Assembly: GCF_003853415.1 (NCBI RefSeq)
Contig: NZ_QTPP01000002.1
Span: 124,001 to 188,000 of the forward strand
Origin: Burkholderia sp. Bp9142
Lineage (GTDB): Bacteria; Pseudomonadota; Gammaproteobacteria; Burkholderiales; Burkholderiaceae
Reading direction: 5' to 3'
DNA: 64,000 nucleotides
The notes under the pieces are model-generated. The model was not told where the DNA came from, searched no databases, and was given only the letters and a program-made list of their open reading frames with translations. Position 1 is the first letter of the stretch. Each line of letters begins with the position of its first letter. Both the position numbers and the translations under genes were made by a program. Shown here piece after piece: positions 1-9,559 of this stretch.

Positions 1-192
1 GCGATCGATGAGCTGGCGCTCGAGCACGCCGGCAGCGAGCATGGGCACGTCACCGCCAGTATCGGCCTCGCGAGCTGGACGCCCGAGCACGACGAGGAGG
101 CCGGCAGCGTGATCAAGGCCGCCGACGAGGCGCTCTACTACGCGAAGGCGACCGGCCGGAACAAGGTCTCCGCCTTTCAGCCACCGGTGTGA
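1..192 (+). CDS. C-terminal end of a GGDEF diguanylate cyclase (partial)
   Basis: Only the last 63 codons are in the window; the start lies to the left. The frame shows the terminal GGDEF-domain pattern: a TASIGLA strand, then ADEALYYAKATGRNKV, which is the conserved last helix of the fold. GGDEF domains make cyclic di-GMP from two GTP. The active-site GG(D/E)EF loop lies outside the window, so activity cannot be judged. The protein ends six residues after the motif, so GGDEF is the C-terminal domain. No terminator hairpin was seen after the stop. Confidence 0.85.
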   Translation, partial: AIDELALEHAGSEHGHVTASIGLASWTPEHDEEAGSVIKAADEALYYAKATGRNKVSAFQPPV

Positions 193-279
193 CGCGTCGC
201 TGCATGGCAGCGTCGTGGCAGCCGGCGGGCACGTATCACAACCCGTGGGCGAGGTGGGCGGATACCTGAATGACAGATG

Positions 280-298
280 CGTTACCGACGCGGTAACG
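280..298. promoter_or_regulatory. Inverted repeat upstream of the MFS gene
   Basis: CGTTACC (280-286) and GGTAACG (292-298) form a perfect 7-bp inverted repeat with a 5-bp spacer, about 180 bp before the start of the MFS transporter. It could be an operator. No regulator gene is adjacent, so the binding protein is unknown. Confidence 0.3.
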
Positions 299-477
299 AG
301 GGAATCCGCGTTTCCACATGCGTGCTGCCGCCAGGCGAATGCGGCCGCAAACTTTATGACGCACACCGAATAATTTATCGATTTATATCGGTTGGGATAA
401 CCGCATCGCAAGAACAGAATCGTCGCTTCCTGAACCAGAAGGCTCGCGCCGGATCTCCGGCCAAACAAGGGAATGCG

Positions 478-1905
478 ATGAGTTCGATCGATCTGAACGC
501 TGTCACGCCGGTTTCCGCGCCCATCCGCTCCGCGAGCGACGTGGCGCGCCTGATCAATACGACGGACAGCTCCGTCAGCCATGCACGGATGATCGTGCTG
601 CTCGCGCTCGGCGGCGTGTTTCTCGATGCGTACGACCTGACGACGCTGTCGTACGGCATCGACGACGTCGCGCGCGAATTCGGCCTGACACCCGAGCTGA
701 CCGGGCTGGTCGGCTCGGCGATCATGATCGGCACGATCTTCGGCAGCCTGATCGGCGGATGGCTGACCGACAGGATCGGCCGCTATCAGGTGTTCATGGC
801 CGACATGCTGTTCTTCGTGATCGCGGCGATCGCGGCCGGGCTCGCGCCGAACGTCTGGGTGCTGATCGGCGCGCGCTTCGTGATGGGGCTCGGGGTCGGC
901 ATCGACCTGCCCGTCGCGATGGCGTTTCTCGCCGAGTTCTCGAAGTTCAGCGGCCGCGGCAACAAGGCGTCGCGGCTCGCCGCGTGGTGCCCGATGTGGT
1001 ACGTGGCGTCGTCGGTCTGTTTCCTGCTGATCTTCGGCATGTATTTCCTGCTGCCGGCCGGGCATGCGGGCTGGCTGTGGCGCGCGTCGCTGATCTTCGG
1101 CGCGGTGCCCGCGCTCGTCATCATCCTGGTCCGGAATCGCTTCATGAACGAATCGCCGTTGTGGGCCGCGAACCAGGGCGACCTGGCCAATGCCGCGCGC
1201 ATTCTGCGCGAATCGTACGGTATTCACGCACACGAAGCGGAAGACGCGCCGCGCGAGCCGAGCCCGCCGCCCGTGCGGATTCGCGTGCTGTTCCAGCGGC
1301 CGTATCTCGGCCGCACGATCGTCGCCAGCGTGATGAACCTGTGCATTCCGTTCGAATACACGGCGATCGCGTTCTTCCTGCCGTCGATCCTGTCGCAGTT
1401 TCTCGGCGCGGGCGTGTTCGAGACGATCGCGGCGTCGCTCGCGCTGAACGTGCTGTTCGCGTTGACGGGCGGCTTGCTGGGCATGCGCCTGGCGTATCGC
1501 TATCCGTCGCGTCATGTCGCGATCGCGGGTTTCGCGCTGCAGTTCGTCGCCCTCGTCGCGCTCGCCCTGGCGGGGCATCCGCATGGCGCACTCGCGGTCG
1601 GCCTCGTGCTGCTGATGCTCGGCACCTGGCTGTTCGCCGAGGGCTTCGGGCCGGGTGCGCAGATGATGATCTATCCCACGCTGTCCTATCCGGCGGCGAT
1701 CCGCGGCACCGGCGTCGGCTTCGGGCGCTCGCTGTGCGGAATCGGCCAGGCGCTCGCGCTGTTCGTGCTGCCGATCCTGCAGGCTCGTCTCGGCACGGAC
1801 ATGTTCTGGGTCGTCGCGGTCAGCGCGGCCACGCCGATCGTGTTCCTGTTGATCGTGCGCCATGAACCGACGGCGCGCGATATCGACGACGAGGCGGCCG
1901 CCTGA
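478..1905 (+). CDS. MFS transporter, metabolite:H+ symporter type
   Basis: A 475-residue integral membrane protein with about 12 hydrophobic segments. The loop after the second helix reads GGWLTDRIGRYQVF, the major facilitator signature (G-x-x-x-D-R-x-G-R). The start MSSIDLN is chosen because it follows an AAGGGA-like ribosome binding site and matches family length. The frame is open further upstream but that part has no membrane-protein character. The substrate cannot be read from sequence; relatives carry sugars, organic acids or aromatic acids into the cell. It stands alone, with a cupin gene about 110 bp downstream on the same strand. Confidence 0.85.
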   Translation: MSSIDLNAVTPVSAPIRSASDVARLINTTDSSVSHARMIVLLALGGVFLDAYDLTTLSYGIDDVAREFGLTPELTGLVGSAIMIGTIFGSLIGGWLTDRIGRYQVFMADMLFFVIAAIAAGLAPNVWVLIGARFVMGLGVGIDLPVAMAFLAEFSKFSGRGNKASRLAAWCPMWYVASSVCFLLIFGMYFLLPAGHAGWLWRASLIFGAVPALVIILVRNRFMNESPLWAANQGDLANAARILRESYGIHAHEAEDAPREPSPPPVRIRVLFQRPYLGRTIVASVMNLCIPFEYTAIAFFLPSILSQFLGAGVFETIAASLALNVLFALTGGLLGMRLAYRYPSRHVAIAGFALQFVALVALALAGHPHGALAVGLVLLMLGTWLFAEGFGPGAQMMIYPTLSYPAAIRGTGVGFGRSLCGIGQALALFVLPILQARLGTDMFWVVAVSAATPIVFLLIVRHEPTARDIDDEAAA

Positions 1906-2018
1906 GTGCCGGTCTTGCCGGGACCCGCAAACAAGTTCGCCGCAACGACGGCTGCCGCGCTACAGTGAACGTCAACCGCCGACGAACGACGAGCGACGGG
2001 CTACGCGAGGGGCGCATC

Positions 2019-2351
2019 ATGCAACTTCAAACCGGCAATCTGTTCAACACTGACGCCGTGCGCGGCGACGACGAACGGATCGACATACTCGTCGCGGGGC
2101 CGAGCCTGAACGTCGAGCGCATCGTGTCGATGGGGCACACGAGTCCGGACGGGTTCTGGTACGACGATCCGCGTGCCGAATGGGTCGTGCTGCTGTCAGG
2201 CGCGGCCGTACTCGAGTTCGAGGCGGACGCGACGCTGCAAGACATGCGCCCCGGCGACTACGTGCTGATCGAGCCGCATTGCCGGCATCGCGTCGCATGG
2301 ACGCATCCGGAAGAGCAGTCGGTCTGGCTCGCGATCTATCACGATCGATGA
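2019..2351 (+). CDS. Small cupin-domain protein
   Basis: A 110-residue single-domain beta-barrel protein. The second cupin motif is visible as PGDYVLIEPHCRHRVAWT, with histidines positioned for metal binding. An upstream in-frame start at 1965 is less likely, because the ATG at 2019 is preceded by a GAGGGG ribosome binding site and gives the expected size. Similar small cupins are often called phosphoribosylaminoimidazole carboxylase-like or simply cupin 2 proteins, and their reaction is generally unknown. It converges on the MarR-GNAT gene, with only 13 bp between the two stops. Confidence 0.75.
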   Translation: MQLQTGNLFNTDAVRGDDERIDILVAGPSLNVERIVSMGHTSPDGFWYDDPRAEWVVLLSGAAVLEFEADATLQDMRPGDYVLIEPHCRHRVAWTHPEEQSVWLAIYHDR

Positions 2352-2364
2352 AGCGTGCGGCGGC

Positions 2365-3342
2365 TTACTGGCTTGGCCGGCACCGGCTGAAGCGCTGCTC
2401 GACGACGCGGGTTCCCCATTGCGCGCCTTCCGATTCGCTGGTCAGCGTGAAGCCGAACGATTCATACAAGTGACGTGCCGAATCCAGGCCCTTGAAGGTC
2501 CACAGGTAGGTCTCGCCGAACTGCTGCTCGTCGACGAAATGCATGGCGCGCGTCATCAGTTGCCGCCCGATACCGGCGCCGCGCAATCCGTCGTCGACGA
2601 TGAACCAGCGCAAATGTGCGATGCCCGTGGCCGGATTCCCGTCTATCGCGACAGAGGCGAGCGCGCGGCCGTTTTCTGCGTAGAGCCACAGAGCCTTGCC
2701 TTGGGCTGGCAGTGTGCCGGCAAATTCCGCGAGCTCGGTCGCCACCTTTTTCTCGAAGAAAGCGCCAAACCCCCAGTGTTCCGCATAGAACCGCGCGTGA
2801 AGGCTTGCTATGTCGCCGATACAGCCGGGCTGGTAGCCGTCGACAATCCGCGCGGCGTCCGGTTTCGGCGGGGGGGCCCCGGCAACGTTGTCTTGCGCGA
2901 GCGCATCGCTGTAAAGCGCGAGGGAGCGGACGAGGGTTTGCTGGTCCGCCGGCACCATCCGGCGTAGCGCATTCGACACCTGACGTGTCGCAAACTGGTC
3001 GATCCTGTCGCGAAGTGCTTGCCCGTCGGCAGTCAGGTACAACTCGGTCGCACGCGCATCGTCGGGCGAGATGCGGCGCGTCACGAAGCCGGCCGTCTCG
3101 AGCCGGGAAAGCTGCCGGCTCGTATTCGATTTGTCCAGGCGCAGAATGCTGCCCAGATCCTTTGCACTGATGCCGGGCGCCATGCCTATTTCGAGAACGG
3201 CATGAACGGCAGATGGCGCCAGATCGCTATCGGCCAATGTCGCGCGCATGAAACCCAGTTCGCGAACCAGCTTGCGGGAAAAGTCGCGCAGCTCGAGGAT
3301 CGTCGCCTCGCGAGGCTTTGCCGGAATATCGATGAGGTCCAT
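2365..3342 (-). CDS. MarR-type regulator fused to a GNAT acetyltransferase
   Basis: A 325-residue two-domain protein. About residues 20-140 form a MarR winged helix (LRLDKSNTSRQLSRLE is the recognition region, followed by a DDARATELYLT wing). The remainder is a GCN5-related N-acetyltransferase with the acetyl-CoA loop RGAGIGRQLM near residue 250. This fusion is a known bacterial arrangement, in which the protein probably senses or acetylates the ligand that controls DNA binding. The start MDLIDIP at 3342 is preferred: starts further upstream (3378, 3396) would lie between or inside two palindromic operators at 3359-3398. The operators point to autoregulation. The acetylated substrate is unknown. 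Confidence 0.85.
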   Translation of the reverse strand: MDLIDIPAKPREATILELRDFSRKLVRELGFMRATLADSDLAPSAVHAVLEIGMAPGISAKDLGSILRLDKSNTSRQLSRLETAGFVTRRISPDDARATELYLTADGQALRDRIDQFATRQVSNALRRMVPADQQTLVRSLALYSDALAQDNVAGAPPPKPDAARIVDGYQPGCIGDIASLHARFYAEHWGFGAFFEKKVATELAEFAGTLPAQGKALWLYAENGRALASVAIDGNPATGIAHLRWFIVDDGLRGAGIGRQLMTRAMHFVDEQQFGETYLWTFKGLDSARHLYESFGFTLTSESEGAQWGTRVVEQRFSRCRPSQ

Positions 3343-3358
3343 GACCGATCCAATGGAA

Positions 3359-3398
3359 AGTTGCGCGTCGCAAGTCATATTAGTTGCGACTCGCAACT
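3359..3398. promoter_or_regulatory. Two tandem 17-bp palindromic MarR operators
   Basis: AGTTGCGA-C-TCGCAACT (3382-3398) is a perfect palindrome. A second copy, AGTTGCG...CGCAAGT (3359-3375), differs at one arm position. Their centres (3367 and 3390) are 23 bp apart, about two helical turns. Both lie directly upstream of the MarR-GNAT start codon, as expected for an autorepressor. Confidence 0.65.
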
Positions 3399-3481
3399 TG
3401 TCAAGGACGATTTCGTCGGCGTGCCGGGCCGCGTGACCGATATCGCCGGCCCGCGCGCTGCAAAAGGCGCGGCGACTCGAC

Positions 3482-4240
3482 CTATCCGCGCCCCACGAAC
3501 GGCATCGTGGTCGCCATGATCGTCATGTTCAGGATGTTGGTATCCAGCGGAAGATTCGCCATCTGAACGACGGCGTTCGCGACATGCGCGACGTCCATCC
3601 GCGCTTCGGGCGCCGTGCGTCCGTCGGCTTGCAGAACGCCTTCCGTCATCCGGTCGGTGAGCGACGTCGCCGCGTTGCCGATGTCGATCTGGCTGCACGC
3701 GATGTTGTACGCACGGCCGTCGAGCGCGAGCGACTTGGTGATGCCGGCCACCGCATGCTTGGTGGCCGTGTATGCGATCGTGTTCGGGCGCGGCGTATGG
3801 GCGGAGATCGAGCCGTTGTTGATGATCCGGCCGCCCTGCGGCGTTTGCGCTTTCATCAGGCGCCACGCTGCCCGCGCGCACAGAAAGACGCCCGTCAGGT
3901 TCGTCGCGACGACGTCGTTCCACACGTCGAACGCGTATTCGTCGAGCGGAACCGCCGGCGCATTGCGGCCGGCGTTGTTGAAGAGGACGTCCAGCCGGCC
4001 GAACTGCCGCGCGATCCGCGCGAACGCGTGTTCGACCGAGGCTTCGTCGGCGACGTCGGCCGGAAACGCGTGTGCGTCGCCGTGGGCGGCGACGATCGCG
4101 TCTTTCGTTTCACGCAGCGATGCTTCCTTGCGTCCGATCAGCGCGACGGCAAATCCGGCGTTCGCGAGTGCGATGGCCGCGGCACGACCGATGCCGGAGC
4201 CGGCGCCCGTCACGGCGGCGACTTTCTTCGAGGCAGACAT
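3482..4240 (-). CDS. Short-chain dehydrogenase/reductase (SDR)
   Basis: A 252-residue classical SDR. Visible motifs are the NAD(P)-binding TGAGSGIG (residues 11-18), the structural NNAG (88-91) and the catalytic YTATK (Tyr157, Lys161), with a serine-containing segment near 144-146. It oxidises or reduces an alcohol/carbonyl pair; the substrate is not evident. An arginine at residue 37 (LIGRKE) suggests NADPH preference, by family analogy. The frame continues upstream, but the ATG at 4240 begins the Rossmann strand at the normal distance. It lies downstream of a LysR gene on the same strand, 116 bp away, and may be its target. Confidence 0.85.
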   Translation of the reverse strand: MSASKKVAAVTGAGSGIGRAAAIALANAGFAVALIGRKEASLRETKDAIVAAHGDAHAFPADVADEASVEHAFARIARQFGRLDVLFNNAGRNAPAVPLDEYAFDVWNDVVATNLTGVFLCARAAWRLMKAQTPQGGRIINNGSISAHTPRPNTIAYTATKHAVAGITKSLALDGRAYNIACSQIDIGNAATSLTDRMTEGVLQADGRTAPEARMDVAHVANAVVQMANLPLDTNILNMTIMATTMPFVGRG

Positions 4241-4356
4241 GGCTTGATTCCCTGCGGGTTGGGGTGAGGAAAGCGGCGGCGGGGGCGCGAGATCGTCGCC
4301 GAGCGCCGGTTGACGCGACATCGTAACGCGCGCCACGGGCTTCGCGGCGCGCGCCG

Positions 4357-5301
4357 CTATTTCCTGCGCGCAGGCGCGGCCTTCCGTCCACGTGTCCCGG
4401 CTTCCGCGAACAGGTTGACCACGACCTCCCGCAGCCACCGGTTGCCTTCGTCCTGGTTCACGCGCGCATGCCACAGCATGTGAATCGGCGCGCCCGGCAG
4501 GGTGACCGGCAACGCCCGCCAGCCCAGCGCAAACGGTGCGGCGAGCTGAAGCGCGAGGTGTTCCGGCACGGTCGCGATCAGGTCGGTGCGCTGCAGGATA
4601 TAGCCGACGCTCATGAAATGCGGCACCGTCAGCCGCACGCGGCGCTTCACGCGGCGCCGCTTCAGCCATTCGTCCACCTGACCGTGACCGGTGCCGGCCG
4701 ACACCACGACCAGATGCTCGGCGTCCCGCCACGCGTCGATCGTCAGCGGCGCGTCTTCGAGCGGATGGCCGCGCCGGAACAGGCACACGTACCGCTGATC
4801 GAACAGCCGGCGCTGATAGAACCCGCCCTGCAGTTGCGGCAGCAGCCCGATCGCGAGATCGACGCGGCCGTCGGCCATCTCGTCGCCGAGGTTGACGCTC
4901 GTGTTGCGCACGGTGTTGAGCGCGATGCCCGGCGCCGCGCGCGAAAGATGTTCGAGCAACGCGGGCAGGAACACGACTTCGCCGATGTCGGTCATCCCGA
5001 TCGTCATCGTGCGCGACGCGCGCAGCGGATCGAAACCGGTCTCGGGATTGAGCGCGGCATGCAGCGTCGACAGCGCCTGCGCAACCGGTTCGGCCAGGCG
5101 CAACGCGAACGGCGTCGGGACCACGCCGCCCGGCCCGCGCACGAACAGCGGATCGCCGAGCCGGCGGCGCAGCTTCGCGAGCGCGTTGCTGACGCCCGGC
5201 TGGCTCATGTTCATCTGCCCGGCGACGGTCGACACGCGCCGCTCCTGCATCAGCCGCTGGAACAGCAACAGCAGGTTGAGGTCGATTTCGCTCAGTTCCA
5301 T
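4357..5301 (-). CDS. LysR-family transcriptional regulator
   Basis: A 314-residue regulator. The N-terminal winged helix-turn-helix ([22 protein letters not shown]) is followed by a substrate-binding domain of the NodD/NahR clade, recognisable from the [15 protein letters not shown] start. The ATG at 5301 is chosen because the protein starts exactly at the usual first residue of this clade. It is divergent from the FAD monooxygenase at 5475, and the 173-bp gap contains an ATCA-N10-TGAT dyad (5311-5328) of LysR type, so it probably activates that monooxygenase. Members of this clade often respond to aromatic compounds. Confidence 0.85.
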   Translation of the reverse strand: MELSEIDLNLLLLFQRLMQERRVSTVAGQMNMSQPGVSNALAKLRRRLGDPLFVRGPGGVVPTPFALRLAEPVAQALSTLHAALNPETGFDPLRASRTMTIGMTDIGEVVFLPALLEHLSRAAPGIALNTVRNTSVNLGDEMADGRVDLAIGLLPQLQGGFYQRRLFDQRYVCLFRRGHPLEDAPLTIDAWRDAEHLVVVSAGTGHGQVDEWLKRRRVKRRVRLTVPHFMSVGYILQRTDLIATVPEHLALQLAAPFALGWRALPVTLPGAPIHMLWHARVNQDEGNRWLREVVVNLFAEAGTRGRKAAPARRK

Positions 5302-5474
5302 GGTTCGGTGATCATTCCGTTCAGTGATGAAGCAGATTCCCTCCATTTTATTGTGGGATGAGGGTGCGCTGCTGACAATACCGGTACGGCGCCTGCCTTC
5401 GGCGGGCGCGCCGGGCAGGCCACGCGCGCCGCGGCCTCGACCACTCACTATCTGAATATCGGAGCACGTTCATC

Positions 5475-6689
5475 ATGCAGACGAATCTGAGGATCGCGAT
5501 CGTCGGTGCCGGCATCGGCGGCCTGACGCTGGCGCTCGCATTGCGCGAGCAGGGCATCGACGCGCAACTGTACGAGCAGACCGACGTGCTGCGCGAGGTG
5601 GGGGCGGCCGTCGCGCTGTCGGCCAACGCGACGCGCTTCTACGAACGGATGGGATTACGTCCGGCTTTCGACGCGGTGTGCGCGGAGATTCCGGGTCTCG
5701 TCTATCGCGACGGGCGCAGCGGCGCGGTGATCGGCCATCATCGCGGCGAGCCCGATTATCGCCGGCAGTTCGGCGGCTCGTACTGGGGCGTGCATCGCGC
5801 GGACCTGCAGGCGATCCTGTCGAAGGCGGTCGGTGCCGGGCAGATTCATCTCGGCCACCGGTTGGTCGATCTCGCGCAGCATCCGGATCGCGTCACGCTG
5901 ACCTTCGAGAACGGCGAGCGCGTCGACGCCGATCTCGTGATCGGCGCGGACGGCGCGCGTTCGATCACGCGGCGCTGGATGCTCGGCTACGACGACGTGC
6001 TGTATTCGGGGTGCTCGGGCTTTCGCGGCGTGGTGCCGGCCGAACGGACGGACCTGCTGCCCGATCCCGAGACCATTCAGTTCTGGGTCGGCCCGCACGG
6101 CCATCTGCTGCACTATCCGATCGGCGACAACGGCGACCAGAACTTCCTGCTGGTCGAGCGCCATCCGTCGCCCTGGCCGTCGCGCGACTGGGTCATGCCG
6201 GCTGAAGAAGGCGAGCAGTTGCGACTGTTCAAGAACTGGCATCCGGCGGTGGTGCAGATGATCACGGCGGTGCCGATCAGCCAGCGCTGGGGGCTGTTCC
6301 ACCGGCCGCCGCTCGGCCGCTGGAGCCGCGGGCGCGTGACGCTGATCGGCGACGCCGCGCACGCGCTGGTGCCGCATCACGGGCAGGGCGCGAATCAGTC
6401 GATCGAGGATGCGATGGTGCTGGCCGCGCAACTGGCGAAGGCCGGGCCCGGCAACTGGCGCGAAGCGCAGGAGGCGTACGAGCGGCTGCGGCGCGGCCGC
6501 ACGCGCAAGGTGCAGTACGCGTCGATCTCCGCGGCCGACGTGCTGCATTTGCCCGACGGGCCGGCTGCGCAGGCGCGCGATGCGCGGCTCCGCGAGCGCG
6601 ACAGCGTGCTGCATCACCTGGACTGGATTCACGATTTCGATGCGCTTGCCGACGAGCCGAACGAGCGGCAGGGCGGGACGTGGCTTTGA
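5475..6689 (+). CDS. FAD-dependent aromatic monooxygenase (salicylate/3-hydroxybenzoate hydroxylase type)
   Basis: A 404-residue group A flavoprotein monooxygenase. It has the FAD-binding GAGIGG at residues 11-16, the DG motif (VIGADGARS) near 155-163, and the second FAD motif GDAAHALVPHHGQGAN near 291-306. Such enzymes hydroxylate phenolic acids using NAD(P)H and oxygen. The sequence is nearest in style to salicylate 1-hydroxylase and 3-hydroxybenzoate 6-hydroxylase, but the substrate is an inference. The divergent LysR gene is the likely regulator. No ring-cleavage genes are adjacent, so it may feed a pathway encoded elsewhere. It converges on the LLM monooxygenase. Confidence 0.8.
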   Translation: MQTNLRIAIVGAGIGGLTLALALREQGIDAQLYEQTDVLREVGAAVALSANATRFYERMGLRPAFDAVCAEIPGLVYRDGRSGAVIGHHRGEPDYRRQFGGSYWGVHRADLQAILSKAVGAGQIHLGHRLVDLAQHPDRVTLTFENGERVDADLVIGADGARSITRRWMLGYDDVLYSGCSGFRGVVPAERTDLLPDPETIQFWVGPHGHLLHYPIGDNGDQNFLLVERHPSPWPSRDWVMPAEEGEQLRLFKNWHPAVVQMITAVPISQRWGLFHRPPLGRWSRGRVTLIGDAAHALVPHHGQGANQSIEDAMVLAAQLAKAGPGNWREAQEAYERLRRGRTRKVQYASISAADVLHLPDGPAAQARDARLRERDSVLHHLDWIHDFDALADEPNERQGGTWL

Positions 6690-6802
6690 GCGGCAAGATG
6701 CAGTGCGATCAGCGGTAGCGTGCCGGGCAACCGGTGCGGCAGTCGCGCGGCGGTTCGTCGGGAATGCCGGCCGTCCCCCGCGCGGGCCAGCCGGGATGGC
6801 CA

Positions 6803-8203
6803 TCACGCGTAGTCGGCGACCTGTTCCGTAGTGCGCTTGACCTGCTCGATGTCGCGGAACCGTGCGGCCGGATGCGCGTCCGGCAGCCGTGCCGAGCCGC
6901 CGAACAGCTTCTCGCGCAGCGTGCCGGGCGCATATCCGGTCGGATAGACGCCGCGCCGCTGCAACTCCGGCACGAGGTAGCGCACGATGTCCTCGAAGGT
7001 TTCGTGTGCAACGGCATACGCGAGGTTGAAGCCGTCGACATCGGTCGCGGCGACCCATTCCTGCAGGATGTCCGCGACGGTCTGCGCCGAGCCGACGAAC
7101 ACGGGCCCCATCCCGCCGATGCCGCCCCAGGCAGCCAGTTCCTCGATCGTCCACGCGGTATCGCCGCCGGCCAGATGCTCGACGGCCGACACGATTGCAT
7201 TCGTCTCGACGCGCCTGACGGGATCGGTCGGCGCGTACTGGCCGAAATCGATGCCGGTCCAGCCGGACATGAACACCAGCGAGCCGTCATACGATACGTA
7301 GCGGCGGTATTCGTCGAACTTCGCCTGCGCCTTCTCGTCGGTCTCGTCGACGATCACCGTGACGAGGTTGTAGATCAGCACGTCGTGCGGATCGCGGCCG
7401 GCGGCCGCCGCCTGCGTGCGCACGTCGGCGACATAGCGTGCGAGCTGCGGGCGGGTCGGCGCGGCGACGAACACGCATTCGGCGTGCTGCGCGGCGAACG
7501 CCTTGCCGGGGCCGGACGCGCCGGCCTGGAACAGCACCGGCGTGCGCTGCGGCGACGGCTCGCACAGGTGATAGCCGGGCACGTCGAAGAAGCGCCCCTT
7601 GTGGCCGATCTCGTGCACCTTCTCCGGATGCGTGAACACGCGGCCGTCGCGATCGCGCACGACCGCGCCATCTTCCCAGCTGCCCTCGAACAGCTTGTAC
7701 AGCACCTCGACGTATTCGGCCGCGACCGCGTAGCGGTCGTCGTGCGTGCGCAGCCCGTTGTCGCCGACATTCTTCGCGCCGCTTTCCAGGTACGACGTGA
7801 CGATGTTCCACGCGAGCCGGCCTTTCGTGTGATGGTCGGCGGTCGACAGCCGGCGCGCGAACGTGTACGGATGCTCGAACGTCGTCGACGCGGTGATGCC
7901 GATGCCGAGATGCTCGGTCGCCATCGCGATCGGCGCGGCGAGCTGCAGCGGATCGTTGACGGGGATCTGCGCGGCCTGGTGCAGCGCGTGGTAGTTGCTG
8001 CCCTGGTAGACGTCGTAATAGCCGATCACGTCCGCGATGAAGATCGCGTCGAAGATCCCGCGTTCGAGCACGCGCGCGAGATCGGTCCAGTAGTCGAGAT
8101 CCTTGTATTGCCACGAACGGTCGCGCGGATGCGCCCACAGGCCGGGCGACTGATGGCCGACGCAGTTCATCTCGAACGCGTTGAAGCGGATGGTCTTGCT
8201 CAT
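6803..8203 (-). CDS. FMN-dependent LLM-class monooxygenase, NtaA/SnaA/DszA type
   Basis: A 466-residue flavin-dependent monooxygenase of the bacterial luciferase-like class. The N-terminal RFNAFEMNCVGHQSPGLW and the ASTTFEHPYTFARRLSTADHHTKGRLAWNIVTS region are typical of the nitrilotriacetate/dibenzothiophene-sulfone monooxygenase family (quoted here only to identify the region, about residues 110-140). It uses FMNH2 supplied by a separate reductase; none is in the window. Its start overlaps the stop of the DszC-like gene by 4 bp (ATGA), so the two are translationally coupled. Context suggests release of sulfur from organosulfur compounds. Confidence 0.85.
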   Translation of the reverse strand: MSKTIRFNAFEMNCVGHQSPGLWAHPRDRSWQYKDLDYWTDLARVLERGIFDAIFIADVIGYYDVYQGSNYHALHQAAQIPVNDPLQLAAPIAMATEHLGIGITASTTFEHPYTFARRLSTADHHTKGRLAWNIVTSYLESGAKNVGDNGLRTHDDRYAVAAEYVEVLYKLFEGSWEDGAVVRDRDGRVFTHPEKVHEIGHKGRFFDVPGYHLCEPSPQRTPVLFQAGASGPGKAFAAQHAECVFVAAPTRPQLARYVADVRTQAAAAGRDPHDVLIYNLVTVIVDETDEKAQAKFDEYRRYVSYDGSLVFMSGWTGIDFGQYAPTDPVRRVETNAIVSAVEHLAGGDTAWTIEELAAWGGIGGMGPVFVGSAQTVADILQEWVAATDVDGFNLAYAVAHETFEDIVRYLVPELQRRGVYPTGYAPGTLREKLFGGSARLPDAHPAARFRDIEQVKRTTEQVADYA

Positions 8204-9465
8204 CGTGCGGCTCCCGTTGCCGTGCCGGCGTCAGCACTTGCACCGTTGCCGACGCGCCAGACGAACGGCGGCGTGCGACCGTTGATGACCCAGTCGCCGA
8301 CGATCCGCGCCTTGTAGACGAGCGGATTGTGCGACGACACCGTGCGCGCGTTGCGCCAGTGACGGTCGAGCGCCGTCGTGCTGCGCGTCGCGGACGCGCC
8401 GAGCGCGTCGAACAGGCGCGTGGCCGCGCGCAGCACGAGTTCCGACACGACGAGCTGGCTCTGCGCGGATTCGATTTCGGCCGCGACGTTCGCGGCATGT
8501 TCGGCTTCGTCGTCGCCGCCGAAGCGCGCGACGTATGCATGCTGCAGCGGCTGCGCGGCACGCAGCGCGAGCGCATCCGCGGCATAGGCCCACGATGCGA
8601 TTTCGCCGATCACCTGCTGGAGTTGCGCATCGTCGCCGGCGCGCGCCGCGTTGCCGTGGCTGTACACGCGCGTGCGGTTGCGCACGAGCTCGCCGGCGTC
8701 GCGCACGATCGCATGGCCGATGCCGGCCAGCGTGGCGACGTGGAACAGCTGGTAGAACGCGGTCTGGTATTTGAAGCGGCGCGCGAAGTCGATCACGTTG
8801 CCGGCGTCGACCGCCGCATTCTCGAAGCGCGTGGTGCCGCTGCCGGTCGTTCTCTGGCCGAAGCCGTCCCAGTCGTCTTCGAGTATCACGCCGGGCTGCG
8901 CGGTGGCGATCGCGACGATCACGTCGCTGCCGTCCTGTTCGCGCTGCGCGAATACGTCGATCCAGTCCGCGAACAGGCTGCCCGTGCTGTAGAACTTCCG
9001 GCCGTTCAGCACGAGCTGGCCGTTCCGTTCCGCTACCCTGGTAATCGTCTGGCCGAGCGGGACGTCGCCGGCTTCCGACCATGCATTGCCGACGAGCTGG
9101 CCGCTCGCGAAGCGGTCGAACCACGTCGTGCGCTGCGGCCCGGCAGGTACGTTCAGCCAGTCTTCGACGAACGCGAAATGGCCGCGCAGCGCCTGCGGCA
9201 GATTGGAATCGGCGTCGGCAAGCTCGGTCAGCAGCCGGAACAGCTGCGGCAGCGATGCGCCGGCGCCGCCGTCGCGCACCGGCAGCCGTACCGCGCCGAA
9301 CCCGGCGGCTTTCAGCCAGCCGATCGCTTCGTGCGGCAGTTCGCGGCGGCGTTCGCGCTCGGCGGTGCCGGCCGCGATCCGGTCGAAGAGGGGGCGAAAC
9401 CGGCTGGCGAGCGCGTCGTAGTCGGTGCCGGTGGAAAGATCGGTATCTGCGTGCGACGAAGTCAT
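8200..9465 (-). CDS. Acyl-CoA dehydrogenase-like flavin monooxygenase (DszC/SfnB type)
   Basis: A 421-residue member of the acyl-CoA dehydrogenase fold. The N-terminal helical domain, the central strand region with GRKFYSTGS and the C-terminal DRHWRNARTVSSHNPLVYK helix match the DszC/SfnB branch, in which FMNH2 and oxygen oxidise a sulfur centre rather than dehydrogenating a CoA ester. The ATG at 9465 is selected; the frame runs upstream without family similarity. It is the first gene of a two-gene operon with the LLM monooxygenase and is divergent from sfnB. It shares the GTKFYSTGALF-like block with SfnB, so the two are distant paralogues. Confidence 0.82.
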   Translation of the reverse strand: MTSSHADTDLSTGTDYDALASRFRPLFDRIAAGTAERERRRELPHEAIGWLKAAGFGAVRLPVRDGGAGASLPQLFRLLTELADADSNLPQALRGHFAFVEDWLNVPAGPQRTTWFDRFASGQLVGNAWSEAGDVPLGQTITRVAERNGQLVLNGRKFYSTGSLFADWIDVFAQREQDGSDVIVAIATAQPGVILEDDWDGFGQRTTGSGTTRFENAAVDAGNVIDFARRFKYQTAFYQLFHVATLAGIGHAIVRDAGELVRNRTRVYSHGNAARAGDDAQLQQVIGEIASWAYAADALALRAAQPLQHAYVARFGGDDEAEHAANVAAEIESAQSQLVVSELVLRAATRLFDALGASATRSTTALDRHWRNARTVSSHNPLVYKARIVGDWVINGRTPPFVWRVGNGASADAGTATGAAR

Positions 9466-9536
9466 GCGGTGTTCCTCGAAAGGCGGGGCCGTTTGCACCG
9501 GGAGGCCAGTATAGGAAGCGCGGCGCGCGCGTTCCA

Positions 9537-9559
9537 ATAACGGATTCGCAGATCGTTAT
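9537..9559. promoter_or_regulatory. Inverted repeat in the divergent sulfur-gene promoter region
   Basis: ATAACG (9537-9542) and CGTTAT (9554-9559) form a perfect dyad with an 11-bp spacer. It lies 72 bp upstream of the DszC-like gene and about 200 bp upstream of sfnB. Related halves (TCGTTACG near 9680) occur nearer sfnB. The spacing fits a LysR-type site such as CysB or Cbl, but the regulator is not in the window. Confidence 0.4.
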
